DNA of 64,000 bases, from contig NZ_PNOR01000018.1 of the NCBI RefSeq assembly GCF_002869765.1, forward strand, positions 31,139 to 95,138, given 5' to 3'. The stretch comes from Deinococcus planocerae. GTDB lineage: Bacteria; Deinococcota; Deinococci; Deinococcales; Deinococcaceae. The notes beneath the pieces were generated by a model, which was given only the letters and a program-made list of their open reading frames with translations, had not been told where the DNA came from and did not search any database. Made by a program: the position numbers and the translations under genes. Below are positions 51,462-61,346 of this stretch, in pieces. Position 1 is the first letter of the stretch. Each line of letters opens with the position of its first letter.

Positions 51462-52385
51462 ATGACCGCCACGAACGACACCAAGCCCGCCCCCTCCATG
51501 AGCATGAGCGCCGACGCCCCGGTTGCGACCACCGAGACCCAGGCTCCGATCAACGCCACGCCCTATGCCGACCCGCAGTACAGCGTGCCCGCGATCATGG
51601 CCGCCCTGTACGGCGACGGCATCCTGGGGCTCAAGGGGGCTTTTCCCCGCGAGTGGGTGGCGCGGCTGAACGACGAGCTGACCGAGCTGTACAAAGAGGC
51701 CCTCGCCCGGCCCGGCGGCGCGGTGGGGCGCGGCACGAACCGCCACTACGTCGAGATTCACCCGGAAGACATCAGCGGCTTTTACGACCTCGTGACCCAT
51801 CCCTGGGTGCGGACGGTGTGCGAGTGCGTGCTGGGGCCGAATTACAAGATCGTGGAGATCGGCTTCGACGTGCCCAACCCCGGCGCCAAGGACCAGCCGT
51901 GGCACCGTGACTTCCGGGCGGGCGAGGAGACGCTGGTGGACCGCCGGTTGAACTCGCTCGCCTTCAACATGACCGCCGTGGACGTCGAGGAGGACATGGG
52001 CCCCTTCGAGATCGCGCCGGGCACCCAGTGGGACGACCCCAGCGAGTACGACCACGGCATGTTCCCGCCCCAGACGCTCTACCCGCGCTACCACTCCCTC
52101 GCCCAGCGCAAGTACCCCAGGGCGGGCGACATCTCGGTGCGCTCGGCCCTCACCATCCACCGGGGCACGGCGAACACCAGCGACAAGCCGCGCCCGGTGC
52201 TCGTGCTCGGGGTGGACGCCCCCGGCGCGGGGCACGACCAGTGGCACGACCTCCAGTTCACGCGGGGCTACTACGACCGTCTCCCGCAGGAGGTGAAGGA
52301 CCACCTGATCTGCCGCGTGGTGGACGAACTCGAACCCATCATGCAGGGTCACACCATCGAGGGCCTGATGATGGGCGACGCCTGA
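51462..52385 (+). CDS. Phytanoyl-CoA dioxygenase (PhyH) family Fe(II)/2-oxoglutarate oxygenase
   Basis: 307 residues. The iron-binding triad can be placed in DQPWHRDFRAG (HxD) and ALTIHRGTANTS (distal His, with the following Arg/Ser region for 2-oxoglutarate). The family hydroxylates lipids, osmolytes such as ectoine, or small natural products; no substrate can be named. The first 40 residues are Thr/Ala/Pro-rich and probably disordered. AGGAGG lies 6 bases before the ATG. Its position 118 bases after the importer suggests, but does not prove, a link to the imported sugar. Confidence 0.85.
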   Translation: MTATNDTKPAPSMSMSADAPVATTETQAPINATPYADPQYSVPAIMAALYGDGILGLKGAFPREWVARLNDELTELYKEALARPGGAVGRGTNRHYVEIHPEDISGFYDLVTHPWVRTVCECVLGPNYKIVEIGFDVPNPGAKDQPWHRDFRAGEETLVDRRLNSLAFNMTAVDVEEDMGPFEIAPGTQWDDPSEYDHGMFPPQTLYPRYHSLAQRKYPRAGDISVRSALTIHRGTANTSDKPRPVLVLGVDAPGAGHDQWHDLQFTRGYYDRLPQEVKDHLICRVVDELEPIMQGHTIEGLMMGDA

Positions 52386-52386
52386 C

Positions 52387-52638
52387 GTGACGCGCGACTT
52401 CAATACCGTGGTGGCCCACTTCGGCGCCGATCCCGTGCCGGGGCGTATCGAGGCGCTGGAGGGGGGGCGCGGCATGATGCGCGTTTCCCTCGACCTGAAC
52501 GGCGAGGCCCCGCCCCTGAGCGAGGGCAGCGAGTGTGTGCTGGAGATGCACGACGGCGCCCGCTTCCGCTTCACCGTGACCGAGCGGCTGCCGGGCGGGG
52601 GGAACGAACTGCGGATGAAGCTGCTGGGCAAGGCTTAG
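52387..52638 (+). CDS. Small protein of unknown function after the PhyH gene
   Basis: 83 residues from GTG at 52387, one base after the upstream stop, so probably co-translated. Not recognised. The pattern of short beta-strands (GMMRVSLDLNG, SECVLEMHDGARFRFTVTERL, NELRMKLLG) suggests a small beta-barrel, as in PilZ- or OB-like folds; none is confirmed. It ends the operon and is followed by a strong terminator. Confidence 0.6.
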   Translation: MTRDFNTVVAHFGADPVPGRIEALEGGRGMMRVSLDLNGEAPPLSEGSECVLEMHDGARFRFTVTERLPGGGNELRMKLLGKA

Positions 52639-52652
52639 CCGCCTCGAAGGGA

Positions 52653-52687
52653 AAGACCCCGCCTCCTTGCCGAGGTGGGGTCTTCTC
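52653..52687. terminator. Strong, probably bidirectional terminator
   Basis: AAGACCCCGCCTC (52653-52665) pairs with GAGGTGGGGTCTT (52672-52684) with a single G-U, loop of 6. T-rich tracts lie on both sides, serving the PhyH operon on plus and recF-dciA on minus. Confidence 0.85.
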
Positions 52688-52702
52688 GTGGGCCGAGAAC
52701 CC

Positions 52703-53556
52703 TTACCGCCCTGCCCCCAGCACCTGCCGCACCCGCTCGGGCAGGGCGGCCCAGTCGGCCTTTTTGAGCGCGCTGCGGGGCTTGCGGTGCGTGAGGGCCA
52801 GGTACATCTCCGCCTGCTGGCCCAGAAAGGCGCGGTAGCCCTCCTCTCCCCCGCCCCGCACGCACTCCAGCGCGAGGAGGTCGAGCTGGTCTTCGAGCAT
52901 CCCCAGCGCCAGGAAGCGGGCGGCGTTCATCCCGCTGTCGCCGAGCAGCGGGGTCAGGAGGGGCAGGCGCTCAGGCGCGCGGGTCAGCGACCGGGCGGCC
53001 CGCTTGACGTTGGGGTCCTCCAGCGTCAGGGCGCAGGCGCGGCAGGGCTGCTCGCGGCTCGCCTCGCCGCACACCGGGCAGGGGCGCCAGCCCTGTTCCT
53101 CGCGCCACTTGCGGGCCCGGGTGATCGCCTCGGCGGCCCTGAGCGCCACGTCCCTCAGGTCGCCCTCCACGTTCCGCACGAGCGAGCGGGCGCGGGCACG
53201 GTCGGGGGCAGGGAGGGGCGCGGCGCGGGGGGCGGGCGCGGCGGTGCGGACGGTGCCCACCGTGAAACGGATCTCGCTCACGGCGTCGCTCCCGAGCAGG
53301 GCGTTGAGGCTTTTCAGGAAGTGGTGACGTTGCAGGGTGAGGTGGTGGGCGGTCGCGCTGTCGCGCACCTCCACGAAGAGGGTGCCCCCCTGCTGCGAGC
53401 GGGGCCGGGTCATCCGCGCGATCTCGGGGCCGACCGCCTGCGGCCACGCCAGGATCGCCCGCGCCTTGCCGATCCCCTTCGTCAGGCGGGCGGTGCCCAG
53501 CGTCGCGCCCATCAGGTCGCCGAGGCTGCGGGTGTCCCCCAGGCGGCGCGGCCCCT

Positions 53557-53560
<4 letters not shown>
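52703..53560 (-). CDS. DciA-like (DUF721) protein with zinc-ribbon motif
   Basis: 285 residues. The N-terminal about 100 residues match DUF721/DciA: RSLGDLMGATLGTARLTKGIGKARAILAWPQAVGPEIARMTRP, GTLFVEVRDSATAHHLTLQRHHFLKSLN. DciA loads the replicative helicase DnaB in bacteria without DnaC. A long C-terminal part adds CPVCGEASREQPCRAC, a CxxC-x10-CxxC zinc-ribbon-type motif, and a helical end (FLALGMLEDQLDLLALECV). Its start overlaps the recF stop as ATGA; recF-dciA linkage is common. Confidence 0.82.
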
Positions 53561-54669
<1,109 letters not shown>

Positions 54670-54678
54670 TCCGGACAT

Positions 54679-54807
54679 TCTAGGCGAGGGGGGAGTGGGG
54701 CGGGGTGCCGGGGACGCAGTTGGGGGGGCGGGGAGTGGGAAGTGGTCAGTGGTGAGTGGGAAAGGACGCCCGCCCCTGCCCCCTTTCCATCTCCGTAAGC
54801 TGAGGAC
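54679..54807. other. Divergent recF / DinB intergenic region with low-complexity G/T/A tract
   Basis: The stretch at 54727-54765 consists of irregular GTGGGAAGTGGTCAGTGG-like repeats. A related stretch, GGGAAGTGGCGAGTGG, occurs at 63419-63434 before the last gene. Both sit immediately upstream of a leaderless gene. Confidence 0.4.
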
Positions 54808-55305
54808 ATGACCGAGGAAGCGCGTGAGGCGGTGTTGTCCGGACCTTCACCCCAGGCGCTCGAACGGTTGCTCGACGAGGGCAGCGCGTTCGTGCCGCCC
54901 AGCCGCGTCCTGGGCGGCCTGAGCGCCGAACTGGCCTGCCGCCGGGTCGAGGGGACACCCCACACGGTCGCCGAGATCGTCGCGCACCTGCATTTCTGGC
55001 AGTCGTACACGCTCACCCTCGCCCGCGGCGAACGGGCCGCCCTGCCCGAACACGCCGCCGAGGGCTGGCCTGAGGTGAGGCCGGACGAGTGGGACGGGCT
55101 GCGGGGACGCTTCCTGGAGGGACTGACCGAGATGAAGCGTGTGGCGCGGGAGGAGGACCTGTCGCGGCCCGTGCGGGGGCACGAGACGCTGGGCTATGAA
55201 CTCACGCTCCACGTCATGCACAACGCCGTCCACCTCGGTCAGGTGATCTTGCTGCGGCGGATGCTCGGCGCCTGGCCTCCTCCCGGCGGGGGAGACACCT
55301 GGTAA
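54808..55305 (+). CDS. DinB-family (DNA damage-inducible fold) protein
   Basis: 165 residues forming a four-helix bundle. The metal-binding histidines typical of DinB/YfiT proteins appear in EIVAHLHFWQSYTL and HVMHNAVHLGQVILLRR. Members are thiol transferases or unknown metal-dependent enzymes; Deinococcus genomes carry many copies. TAAGCT (54796-54801) ends 6 bases before the ATG. It is divergent from recF with 129 bases between. Confidence 0.82.
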   Translation: MTEEAREAVLSGPSPQALERLLDEGSAFVPPSRVLGGLSAELACRRVEGTPHTVAEIVAHLHFWQSYTLTLARGERAALPEHAAEGWPEVRPDEWDGLRGRFLEGLTEMKRVAREEDLSRPVRGHETLGYELTLHVMHNAVHLGQVILLRRMLGAWPPPGGGDTW

Positions 55306-55354
55306 GCGGCCCCTCCCGCGCACCCCGTCCCGCCGACCGCGTACCATCCTCCCC

Positions 55355-56152
55355 ATGACCCCCGCCCCTGACCGCGACCGCCTCCTCGTCCTCACGCCGC
55401 ACCCGTCCGGCGCCCTGTCCGCCGACGTGCTGCGGGACATGCTGGGGGAGGACGTGTTCGACGAGGAGAAACGGGCGGCCTTTCTGCGGCGCGTCTTTCT
55501 GGAGGGAGACCCCTACACCGACCTGATCTACGCCGTGCCGGGCGCGCGGTATCTGCAAGCCCCCTGGAGCCGCTTCGCCGTGGACCTCAACCGCGACCGG
55601 GACGATCTGGACGACAACGGCGTGGTCAAGCTGATGGACTTTGGCCGCCGCCCCCTCTACCCGGAGGGCTTCACCCTGACGCCCGAGGGGAGGGAAGCGC
55701 GGCTGCGGCGGGTCTGGGACGCCTTCGACGCGCAGGTGAGCACGGAACTCGCGGGCGCGCGGCTGATGATCGTCGGGCACTCGATGGCCTCGCACGGGCC
55801 GAAGCTGGGGCCGGACACGGGGGCCCCGCGCCCCGCCCTCACGTTGATGCCGGGGACGGAGGGGGAGCCCACCTTCCCCCGCGACCGCTGGGACGCCCTG
55901 CAAGCCGCCTGCGCCGAGGCGTTCGCCCCCGTCCTGACGGGCGAGTTCACCCGCGTGGCGGTCGGCGACCCCTGGACAACGGACACCCTCAGCCGCAACC
56001 ACCACGCGCGCACGGGCATTCCCGCCTTCGGCATCGAGATCAACGTGGCGCTGTACTACGCGGAGTGGGGGGTGGTGCGGCCCGGGGCGCTGCGGGAGCT
56101 GAACGCAGCGTTTGGGCGCTTCGCGGACGCGGCGCTGGGGCTGGTGGAGTGA
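55355..56152 (+). CDS. N-formylglutamate amidohydrolase-family protein
   Basis: 265 residues. Family features: LTPHPSGALSADVL at the start, DPYTDLIYAVPGARYLQAPWSRFAVDLNRDRDD, MIVGHSMASHGP and GIPAFGIEINVALY. Known members (HutG type) hydrolyse N-formylglutamate at the end of histidine breakdown; no hut gene is near, so substrate is open. TACCAT (55342-55347) ends 7 bases before the ATG. It ends 3 bases from the convergent endonuclease V remnant. Confidence 0.85.
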   Translation: MTPAPDRDRLLVLTPHPSGALSADVLRDMLGEDVFDEEKRAAFLRRVFLEGDPYTDLIYAVPGARYLQAPWSRFAVDLNRDRDDLDDNGVVKLMDFGRRPLYPEGFTLTPEGREARLRRVWDAFDAQVSTELAGARLMIVGHSMASHGPKLGPDTGAPRPALTLMPGTEGEPTFPRDRWDALQAACAEAFAPVLTGEFTRVAVGDPWTTDTLSRNHHARTGIPAFGIEINVALYYAEWGVVRPGALRELNAAFGRFADAALGLVE

Positions 56153-56155
56153 GCG

Positions 56156-56653
56156 TCAGCCGGAGCGGCTGAGTCTATCGACCTCTTTGAGCAGCGTGGG
56201 GATGCGGTGCGCGCCCGCCATCCCTCTGATGTCCCCCTTCGCCTCCTCCAGCGGCAGGCCGACGGAGGTGACGAAGAGGGGACTCCTGCTCGTCCCACGG
56301 AAAACCTCGGTCTCCCCGGGCGTGCCGTGGAACCTCGACTTGGCGACGCCGATGACCGGGACCCGCCCGGCCAGCGCCTCCCACAGGTGCCACCCGAGAC
56401 CGGGCCTCTGCTCGCTCCCCAACTACACGTACCCGTCGATCACGATGACGTGTGGTTCGGGCAAGACGGGCCCGATGACGGCCAGCAGGGCGGGCAGCTC
56501 GCGGCGGTAGAACTGTCCGGGAAGGTAGTCCTCTGGGGGGCCGAGGTGGGCGGTGAGGACTCTTGCCGGGTGTTCGTCCGTCCACTCCCTGAACAGCACG
56601 CCCGCCGCCTTCGTCCCACCCGGCGGGTAGCCCACATCTACAGCGAGGATCAG
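56156..56653 (-). pseudogene. nfi: Endonuclease V gene interrupted by an amber codon
   Basis: One continuous frame of 166 codons matches endonuclease V: LILAVDVGYPPGGTKAAGVLF, GQFYRRELPALLAVIGPVLP, HVIVIDGYV, then TAG at 56423-56425, then LGSEQRPGLGWHLWEAL, VPVIGVAKSRFHG, SPLFVTSVGL and AHRIPTLLKEVDRL. The stop replaces what is probably a tryptophan (TGG to TAG). All other motifs, including metal-binding Asp/Glu, remain on both sides, so the damage is recent or the stop is read through. The start is also abnormal: the first fitting codon is CTG at 56653. Endonuclease V nicks DNA or RNA beside deaminated adenine (inosine). Confidence 0.85.
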
Positions 56654-56671
56654 AGCGTGTCCCCCATCCCC

Positions 56672-57661
56672 TCACGCTTCCCGCGTCGCCAGTTCCCGCA
56701 CTCCGTTCACCAGCTCGCGCGCCGCCGCCTGATCCGGCGCGTCCCTCAACGCCTCCTCCAGCAATCTCAGCCCCTCGCGTGCCTGGGCGTCCGCGTAGTC
56801 CTGGGCGTAGCGCACGCTCCCGCTCTCCAGCAGCCAGCGGTGGATGTCGGCGATGGCCTCCGGGTCCTTGTCGGGGCGGTTGCGGCGCATCTGGTCCAGA
56901 AAGACGCGCTTTTGCTCCTCCGGCGCCCGGGCGAGCCAGTGGAGCACGATCAACGTGCGCTTGCCCTCCAGCAGGTCGCCGCCGATCTCCTTGCCGTACT
57001 TGAGGGAGTCGCCCGCGAGGTTGAGCACGTCGTCCCGAATCTGGAAGGCCGCCCCCAGCGCCAGGCCCGCCGGGGTGAAGGCTTCAGCAGGGGTCGCGCC
57101 CGCCGCGAGTGCGCCGAGCCGCAGCGGCACGACGACCGTGTAGTGGGCGGTCTTCAGGCGCACCATCTCCAGGTAATCGGCCTCACGCAGGTTCCACTCG
57201 CGGTGCTCCACCCAGGCGAGGTCCAGGTGTTGCCCCTCGGCGGTGCGGTGGATCATGGCGAGGAATTCCTCCACGGCGCCCGGCACCCCCGCCCGGTGGA
57301 CCGCCGCCCACATGTAGGCGTGCAGCGCGTCGCCCGCGTTGATGGCGAGCGGCACCCCGTGGAGGCGGTGCAGCGCAGGCCTGCCCCGGCGCTCTTCCGA
57401 GTCGTCCTCGATGTCGTCGTGGATCAGAACCCAGTTCTGAAACAGCTCCAGGGCCGCCGCGAGCCACAGCGCCCCCTCCCGGCGTTCCGAATCCGGCGTG
57501 ACCCCGTGCGCGCGGGCACTGGCGAGCAGGAGGTCCGAGCGGATGCCCTTGCCCCCGCGCCCGGGGTAGTCGCGCAGCATGTCGTAGAGCAGTTGCAGTT
57601 CCGGTCGCCCCCCCCGGGCAGGGAGCAGCGACAGCACGCGGTCGAGCAGGTCGGGACGCAT
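56672..57661 (-). CDS. Polyprenyl (geranylgeranyl/farnesyl) diphosphate synthase
   Basis: 329 residues. First Asp-rich motif WVLIHDDIEDDSEERRGRPALHRLHG and second AAFQIRDDVLNLAGDSLKYGKEIGGDLLEGKRTL are both intact. It condenses isopentenyl diphosphate with allylic diphosphates; the small residues before the first motif (ALELFQNW) do not fix chain length with certainty, but geranylgeranyl diphosphate for carotenoids is plausible in Deinococcus. TACACT (57669-57674) ends 7 bases before the ATG. The endonuclease V remnant follows 18 bases after its stop, in the same frame. Confidence 0.9.
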   Translation of the reverse strand: MRPDLLDRVLSLLPARGGRPELQLLYDMLRDYPGRGGKGIRSDLLLASARAHGVTPDSERREGALWLAAALELFQNWVLIHDDIEDDSEERRGRPALHRLHGVPLAINAGDALHAYMWAAVHRAGVPGAVEEFLAMIHRTAEGQHLDLAWVEHREWNLREADYLEMVRLKTAHYTVVVPLRLGALAAGATPAEAFTPAGLALGAAFQIRDDVLNLAGDSLKYGKEIGGDLLEGKRTLIVLHWLARAPEEQKRVFLDQMRRNRPDKDPEAIADIHRWLLESGSVRYAQDYADAQAREGLRLLEEALRDAPDQAAARELVNGVRELATREA

Positions 57662-57748
57662 CGCGGGCAGTGTAGCGGGGCGGCGTGGGCCTCCGGGTCG
57701 CAGGGGACCGGAACGGCCTTCTCACGCGCCTTTTCCTAGACTGCACCC

Positions 57749-58483
57749 GTGACGCCCGCCCCCCGCCGCAACCCCCGTCTCGTGCGCTGGCTGGTGCTGG
57801 GCGGAACGCTCGCGCTGCTGGTGGGGATCGGTCTCACGCCGGACGTGCGGGCCTTTCTGGCGCGCGGGTATACGGCCCTCACGTCGAGCGACCCCGCCGT
57901 CACCCACGCCTTCGTAGGCGGGCTCGGCTGGGCCGGACCCCTCGCGCTGATCCTGGGCTTCGTGTTTCAGGCGGTCGTGCCCGTCCTCCCCGCCCTGGTG
58001 ATGATCGCCGTGACCGCCCGCGCCTACGGCCCCGTCGAGGGCTTTTTTATCGTCTACGTCGGCACGCTGCTCGGGGCCGCCGCCGGGTACGGGCTGGGGC
58101 GGGCGGTGGGGGACACGCTCGTGCGGACGCTCGCCGGGGAACGGGCGCGCAACGCGGCCCACGCCTTCGCCGAGCGGTACGGGGTGCAGGGGGTGCTGCT
58201 CGTGCGGCTGACGCCGGTTCTCTCGGCGGACGTGATGAACCTCGTCGCGGGGGCGGCCAGGATGGGCTTCCGGCCTTTCCTGCTCGCCACCGCCGCCGGG
58301 GCATTGCCGGTGACCCTGCTGGTGGTGTGGCTCAGCGGCTCGGCCCACCGGATGGCGTGGGGGCTGGGGCTGCTCTCGGCCCTCGTCGCCCTCGGGGCCG
58401 CGACCCGCTGGTGGCTCGGGCGGCGCTCGGCGGGGAGGCCGGTCCCGGAGGTTCCGCCCCGGACGGACGGCGGCGTCTCTTGA
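57749..58483 (+). CDS. VTT-domain (TVP38/TMEM64, DedA-like) membrane protein
   Basis: 244 residues from GTG with TAGACT (57737-57742) ending 6 bases upstream. About six membrane segments. The VTT core has GFVFQAVVPVLPALVMIAVTARAYGPVEGFFIVYVGTLLGAAAGYGLGR and the conserved Arg segment LLVRLTPVLSADVMNLVAGAARMGFRPFLLATAAG. Such proteins are linked to lipid scrambling or flipping and membrane homeostasis. It is divergent from the polyprenyl synthase; a link through lipid carriers is speculation. Confidence 0.85.
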   Translation: MTPAPRRNPRLVRWLVLGGTLALLVGIGLTPDVRAFLARGYTALTSSDPAVTHAFVGGLGWAGPLALILGFVFQAVVPVLPALVMIAVTARAYGPVEGFFIVYVGTLLGAAAGYGLGRAVGDTLVRTLAGERARNAAHAFAERYGVQGVLLVRLTPVLSADVMNLVAGAARMGFRPFLLATAAGALPVTLLVVWLSGSAHRMAWGLGLLSALVALGAATRWWLGRRSAGRPVPEVPPRTDGGVS

Positions 58484-58571
58484 GGTGGCGCTGAATCTCG
58501 TCTCAGAAGGTAAGCCGGGCCGAGATTGTTCCTCAACGCGGGATGAAATGTTGAGCCCTGGAGGAACAACC

Positions 58572-59849
58572 ATGAGAAGACCCCTGCTCGCCGCGCTGAC
58601 GGCGGCCCTCGGCGTTCTGCCCCCCGCATTTGCCCAGGGCTCGGCTCCGCCCACCGGCCCCGGCCCCCAGCAGACGACCGTGCCCACCCCCCGCCCCCTG
58701 CCCGCCCCCGAGCCGCCCGTGAGCGCGACGGTCACCCGCAACGAGCCCGCGGCGCTGGAGTTCACCCCCGACAAGCTCGCCCGGCTCAGGGTCCCGGCGG
58801 GCTTCGAGATCAAGGTGATGGCGAGCGGCCTGGGCAACGCGCGGATGATGCACGTGATGCCCGACGGCGGCATCTACCTCACCCGCAGGGGGCAAAACGA
58901 CATCTACTACCTGAAGGACGTGAACAAAGACGGCCTGTTCGACGCGGGCGAGCGCCGGATGGTCGCGCAAAACCTCAAGCTCGTCCACGGGCTCGACGTG
59001 AGGGGCGGCAAGCTCTACGCGGTCGGCGAGAAGACGATCTGGGTGATGGATATGGCGCGGGACGGCACCCTGAGCGTGCCCCGCGTCTTCGCCGACGGCT
59101 TTCCCGACGCCGGGCAGCACCCCGCGCGCGGGTTGAAGTGGGGCCCGGACGGCTACCTCTACGCGTCGTTCGGCTCCACCAACAACGACACGCCCACCCA
59201 GAATCCCGAGGAGGCGACCATCCTGCGCGTCCGCCCCGACGGGCAGTGGCGCGAGGTGTACGCGCGGGGGCTGCGGCACACCATCGGCTTCGGCTGGCAC
59301 CCGGTCACGGGGACCTTCTACGGCATGGACATGAGCATGGACTGGCACGGCGACGACCTCCCGCCCGAGGAGCTGAACGTGATCGAGCGCGGGCGCAACT
59401 ACGGCTGGCCCTTCTGCTACGCCGACCGCCGCCCCGACCCCTACACCAACTCCAGCCAGATTCCGGGCCGGATCACCAAGGCCGAGTTCTGCGACCTGAC
59501 CCAGGGCTCGGTGCTGACCTACACGGCGCACGCCTCGCCCATCGCCCTGAACTTCTACACGGGCGCCCAATTCCCCGCCGAGTACCGGGGCGACGCCTTC
59601 GTGGCCTTCCGCGGCTCGTGGAACCGCTCCGCGCCCAGCGGCTACGAGATCGCCCGGGTGAACTTCGACGCGCAAAACCGCCCCACCGCCATCCAGCCCT
59701 TCGTGACCGGCTTCGTCTACCAGGAGAACGGGCAGTGGAAGCAGTTCGGGCGCGTGGCGGGCGTCGCCACCTACACGGACGGCAGCCTGCTCTTCACCGA
59801 CGACCAGAGCGGCGTCCTGTACCGGGTGCGCTACACGGGGGGCCAGTGA
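58572..59849 (+). CDS. Exported PQQ-dependent sugar dehydrogenase-like protein (sorbosone dehydrogenase type)
   Basis: 425 residues with a signal peptide ending PPAFAQG, then a Pro/Thr linker. The six-bladed propeller shows VPAGFEIKVMASGLGNARMM, LVHGLDVRGGKLYAVGEKTIW, HPARGLKWGPDGYLYASFGSTNN, GLRHTIGFGWHPVTG, MDWHGDDLPPEELNVI and GRNYGWPFC. This is the soluble PQQ aldose/sorbosone dehydrogenase fold, acting outside the cytoplasm; the PQQ-binding His and Arg are consistent but not proven. GGAGGA precedes the ATG. Its stop overlaps the next start as TGATG, so the two exported proteins are co-translated. Confidence 0.85.
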   Translation: MRRPLLAALTAALGVLPPAFAQGSAPPTGPGPQQTTVPTPRPLPAPEPPVSATVTRNEPAALEFTPDKLARLRVPAGFEIKVMASGLGNARMMHVMPDGGIYLTRRGQNDIYYLKDVNKDGLFDAGERRMVAQNLKLVHGLDVRGGKLYAVGEKTIWVMDMARDGTLSVPRVFADGFPDAGQHPARGLKWGPDGYLYASFGSTNNDTPTQNPEEATILRVRPDGQWREVYARGLRHTIGFGWHPVTGTFYGMDMSMDWHGDDLPPEELNVIERGRNYGWPFCYADRRPDPYTNSSQIPGRITKAEFCDLTQGSVLTYTAHASPIALNFYTGAQFPAEYRGDAFVAFRGSWNRSAPSGYEIARVNFDAQNRPTAIQPFVTGFVYQENGQWKQFGRVAGVATYTDGSLLFTDDQSGVLYRVRYTGGQ

Positions 59850-61270
59850 TGCGACACCTGACGATCCTGGGGGTCCTGGCGCTCGCCAGTACCGTGGGGC
59901 ACAGTGCCTCGGCGGGGGGAGCCCAGCCCATGAACATGGCCCCGGCGAGCACACCCCTCTCCGCCACCGCCGCCCTGCGTGACCCGGCGGGGCAACTTCT
60001 CGGCACCGCGACCTTCCGGCAGGTCGGCCAGGGGGTGCAGGTCAGCGTGGAGGCGCGCGGCCTGACGCCGGGGCAACACGGGATGCACGTCCACGAGTCC
60101 GGGCGCTGCGCTCCCGGCGTGGACCCGGCGATGAACACGGTCGTCCCCTTCGGCGCGGCGGGCGGGCACTTCGACCCCGGCATGAGCCGCAACCACGACG
60201 ACCCGCAGGCCCCCAACAAGTACGGCCACGGCGGCGACGTGCCCATGCTCAACGTCGGCGCGGACGGGGTGGGCCGCTCCAATTTCACGAGCGACAAGAT
60301 CAGCCTGACGGGCATGAACGGCATCCTGAACCGCACCCTGGTCATCCACGCCAACCCCGACGACTACAAGAGCGACCCGGCGGGGATGAGCGGCGCCCGC
60401 CAGCGCTGCGGCGTCATCGCGCGGGACGGCCTGACCACGCGCGACTATGCGCTCCCCGGCGCCCAGGACTTCCCCGAGGGCGTGGCCTACGACGCGCGCC
60501 GGGGCGTGATCTACACCGGCAGCGCGGTGAACGGCACGATCTACGCGGTCGACGCGGCGAGCGGCGCGGTGACCAAGTTCCAGGAGGGCGGGGCGCTCGG
60601 GCGTCAGGCCGCGCTGGGCTTGAAGGTGGACCCACAGGGCCGACTGTGGATCGCGGGCGGCGCCCAGGGCACGGTGAGCATCCTCAGCCCCGCCGGGATG
60701 ACCCTCAAGGTGCTTCAGACGCCGGAAAGCCCCAACCCCTACGTCAACGACCTGACGCCCGCCCCCGACGGGAACGTCTACGTCACCGACTCCACCCGGC
60801 CCGTCATCTTCCGGGTGGACCGCGACCTCAACCTCACGGCCTGGCTCGACCTGGCGAACACGCCGATCAAGTACGGCCCCGGCATCAACCTCAACGGCAT
60901 CGCGGCCACGCCGGACGGGCGTTACCTGCTCGCCATGCAGCTCAACACCGGCGAGCTGTGGCGCATCGACCTGCGGACCAAGGCCGTGAGGAAGGTCATG
61001 GGCGGCCTGATGAACGGTGACGGCCTGCTGCTCGACGGGCGCACCCTGTACGTCGCCCGCAACAAGGATCAGGTCGTGAGCAAGGTCAGCCTCGCCGCCG
61101 ACTACGGCAGCGGCCAGCTCGTCGCCGAGGAGCCGCTGAGGGGCCTGCGCTTCCCGGCCACGCTCGCCCTCGTCGGGGGAGAACTCGTCGTGACCCAGGC
61201 GCAGCTCGACAAGCTGATGGGGGGCACGCCGGAGACGCCCTTCCGGCTGACCCGCTTCGGGAAGTTCTAG
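59849..61270 (+). CDS. Cu/Zn superoxide dismutase fused to a beta-propeller
   Basis: 473 residues with a signal peptide. Residues about 35-190 are a SodC domain: GQHGMHVHESGRC (copper His pair), AGGHFDP, HGGDVPMLNV, LVIHANPDDY and SGARQRCGVI (active-site Arg and the disulfide Cys). From about 200 to the end is an NHL/SMP-30-type propeller (FPEGVAYDARRGVIYTGSAVNG, LGLKVDPQGRLWIAGG, VNDLTPAPDGNVYVTDS, LNGIAATPDGRYLLAMQ). The enzyme would remove extracellular superoxide; the propeller may bind a partner or hydrolyse a lactone. Co-translated with the PQQ dehydrogenase, whose chemistry can generate reactive oxygen. Confidence 0.88.
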   Translation: MRHLTILGVLALASTVGHSASAGGAQPMNMAPASTPLSATAALRDPAGQLLGTATFRQVGQGVQVSVEARGLTPGQHGMHVHESGRCAPGVDPAMNTVVPFGAAGGHFDPGMSRNHDDPQAPNKYGHGGDVPMLNVGADGVGRSNFTSDKISLTGMNGILNRTLVIHANPDDYKSDPAGMSGARQRCGVIARDGLTTRDYALPGAQDFPEGVAYDARRGVIYTGSAVNGTIYAVDAASGAVTKFQEGGALGRQAALGLKVDPQGRLWIAGGAQGTVSILSPAGMTLKVLQTPESPNPYVNDLTPAPDGNVYVTDSTRPVIFRVDRDLNLTAWLDLANTPIKYGPGINLNGIAATPDGRYLLAMQLNTGELWRIDLRTKAVRKVMGGLMNGDGLLLDGRTLYVARNKDQVVSKVSLAADYGSGQLVAEEPLRGLRFPATLALVGGELVVTQAQLDKLMGGTPETPFRLTRFGKF

Positions 61271-61286
61271 GGCCGGGCAGGACGGG

Positions 61287-61319
61287 GGGAGGAAGGCTCG
61301 CGGGCTTTCCTCCCTTTCT
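61287..61319 (+). terminator. Rho-independent terminator after SOD-propeller gene
   Basis: GGGAGGAA (61287-61294) pairs with TTCCTCCC (61307-61314), followed by TTTCT. Confidence 0.8.
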
Positions 61320-61346
61320 CCTGGCCCCGTGTCATGCTGGATCACC

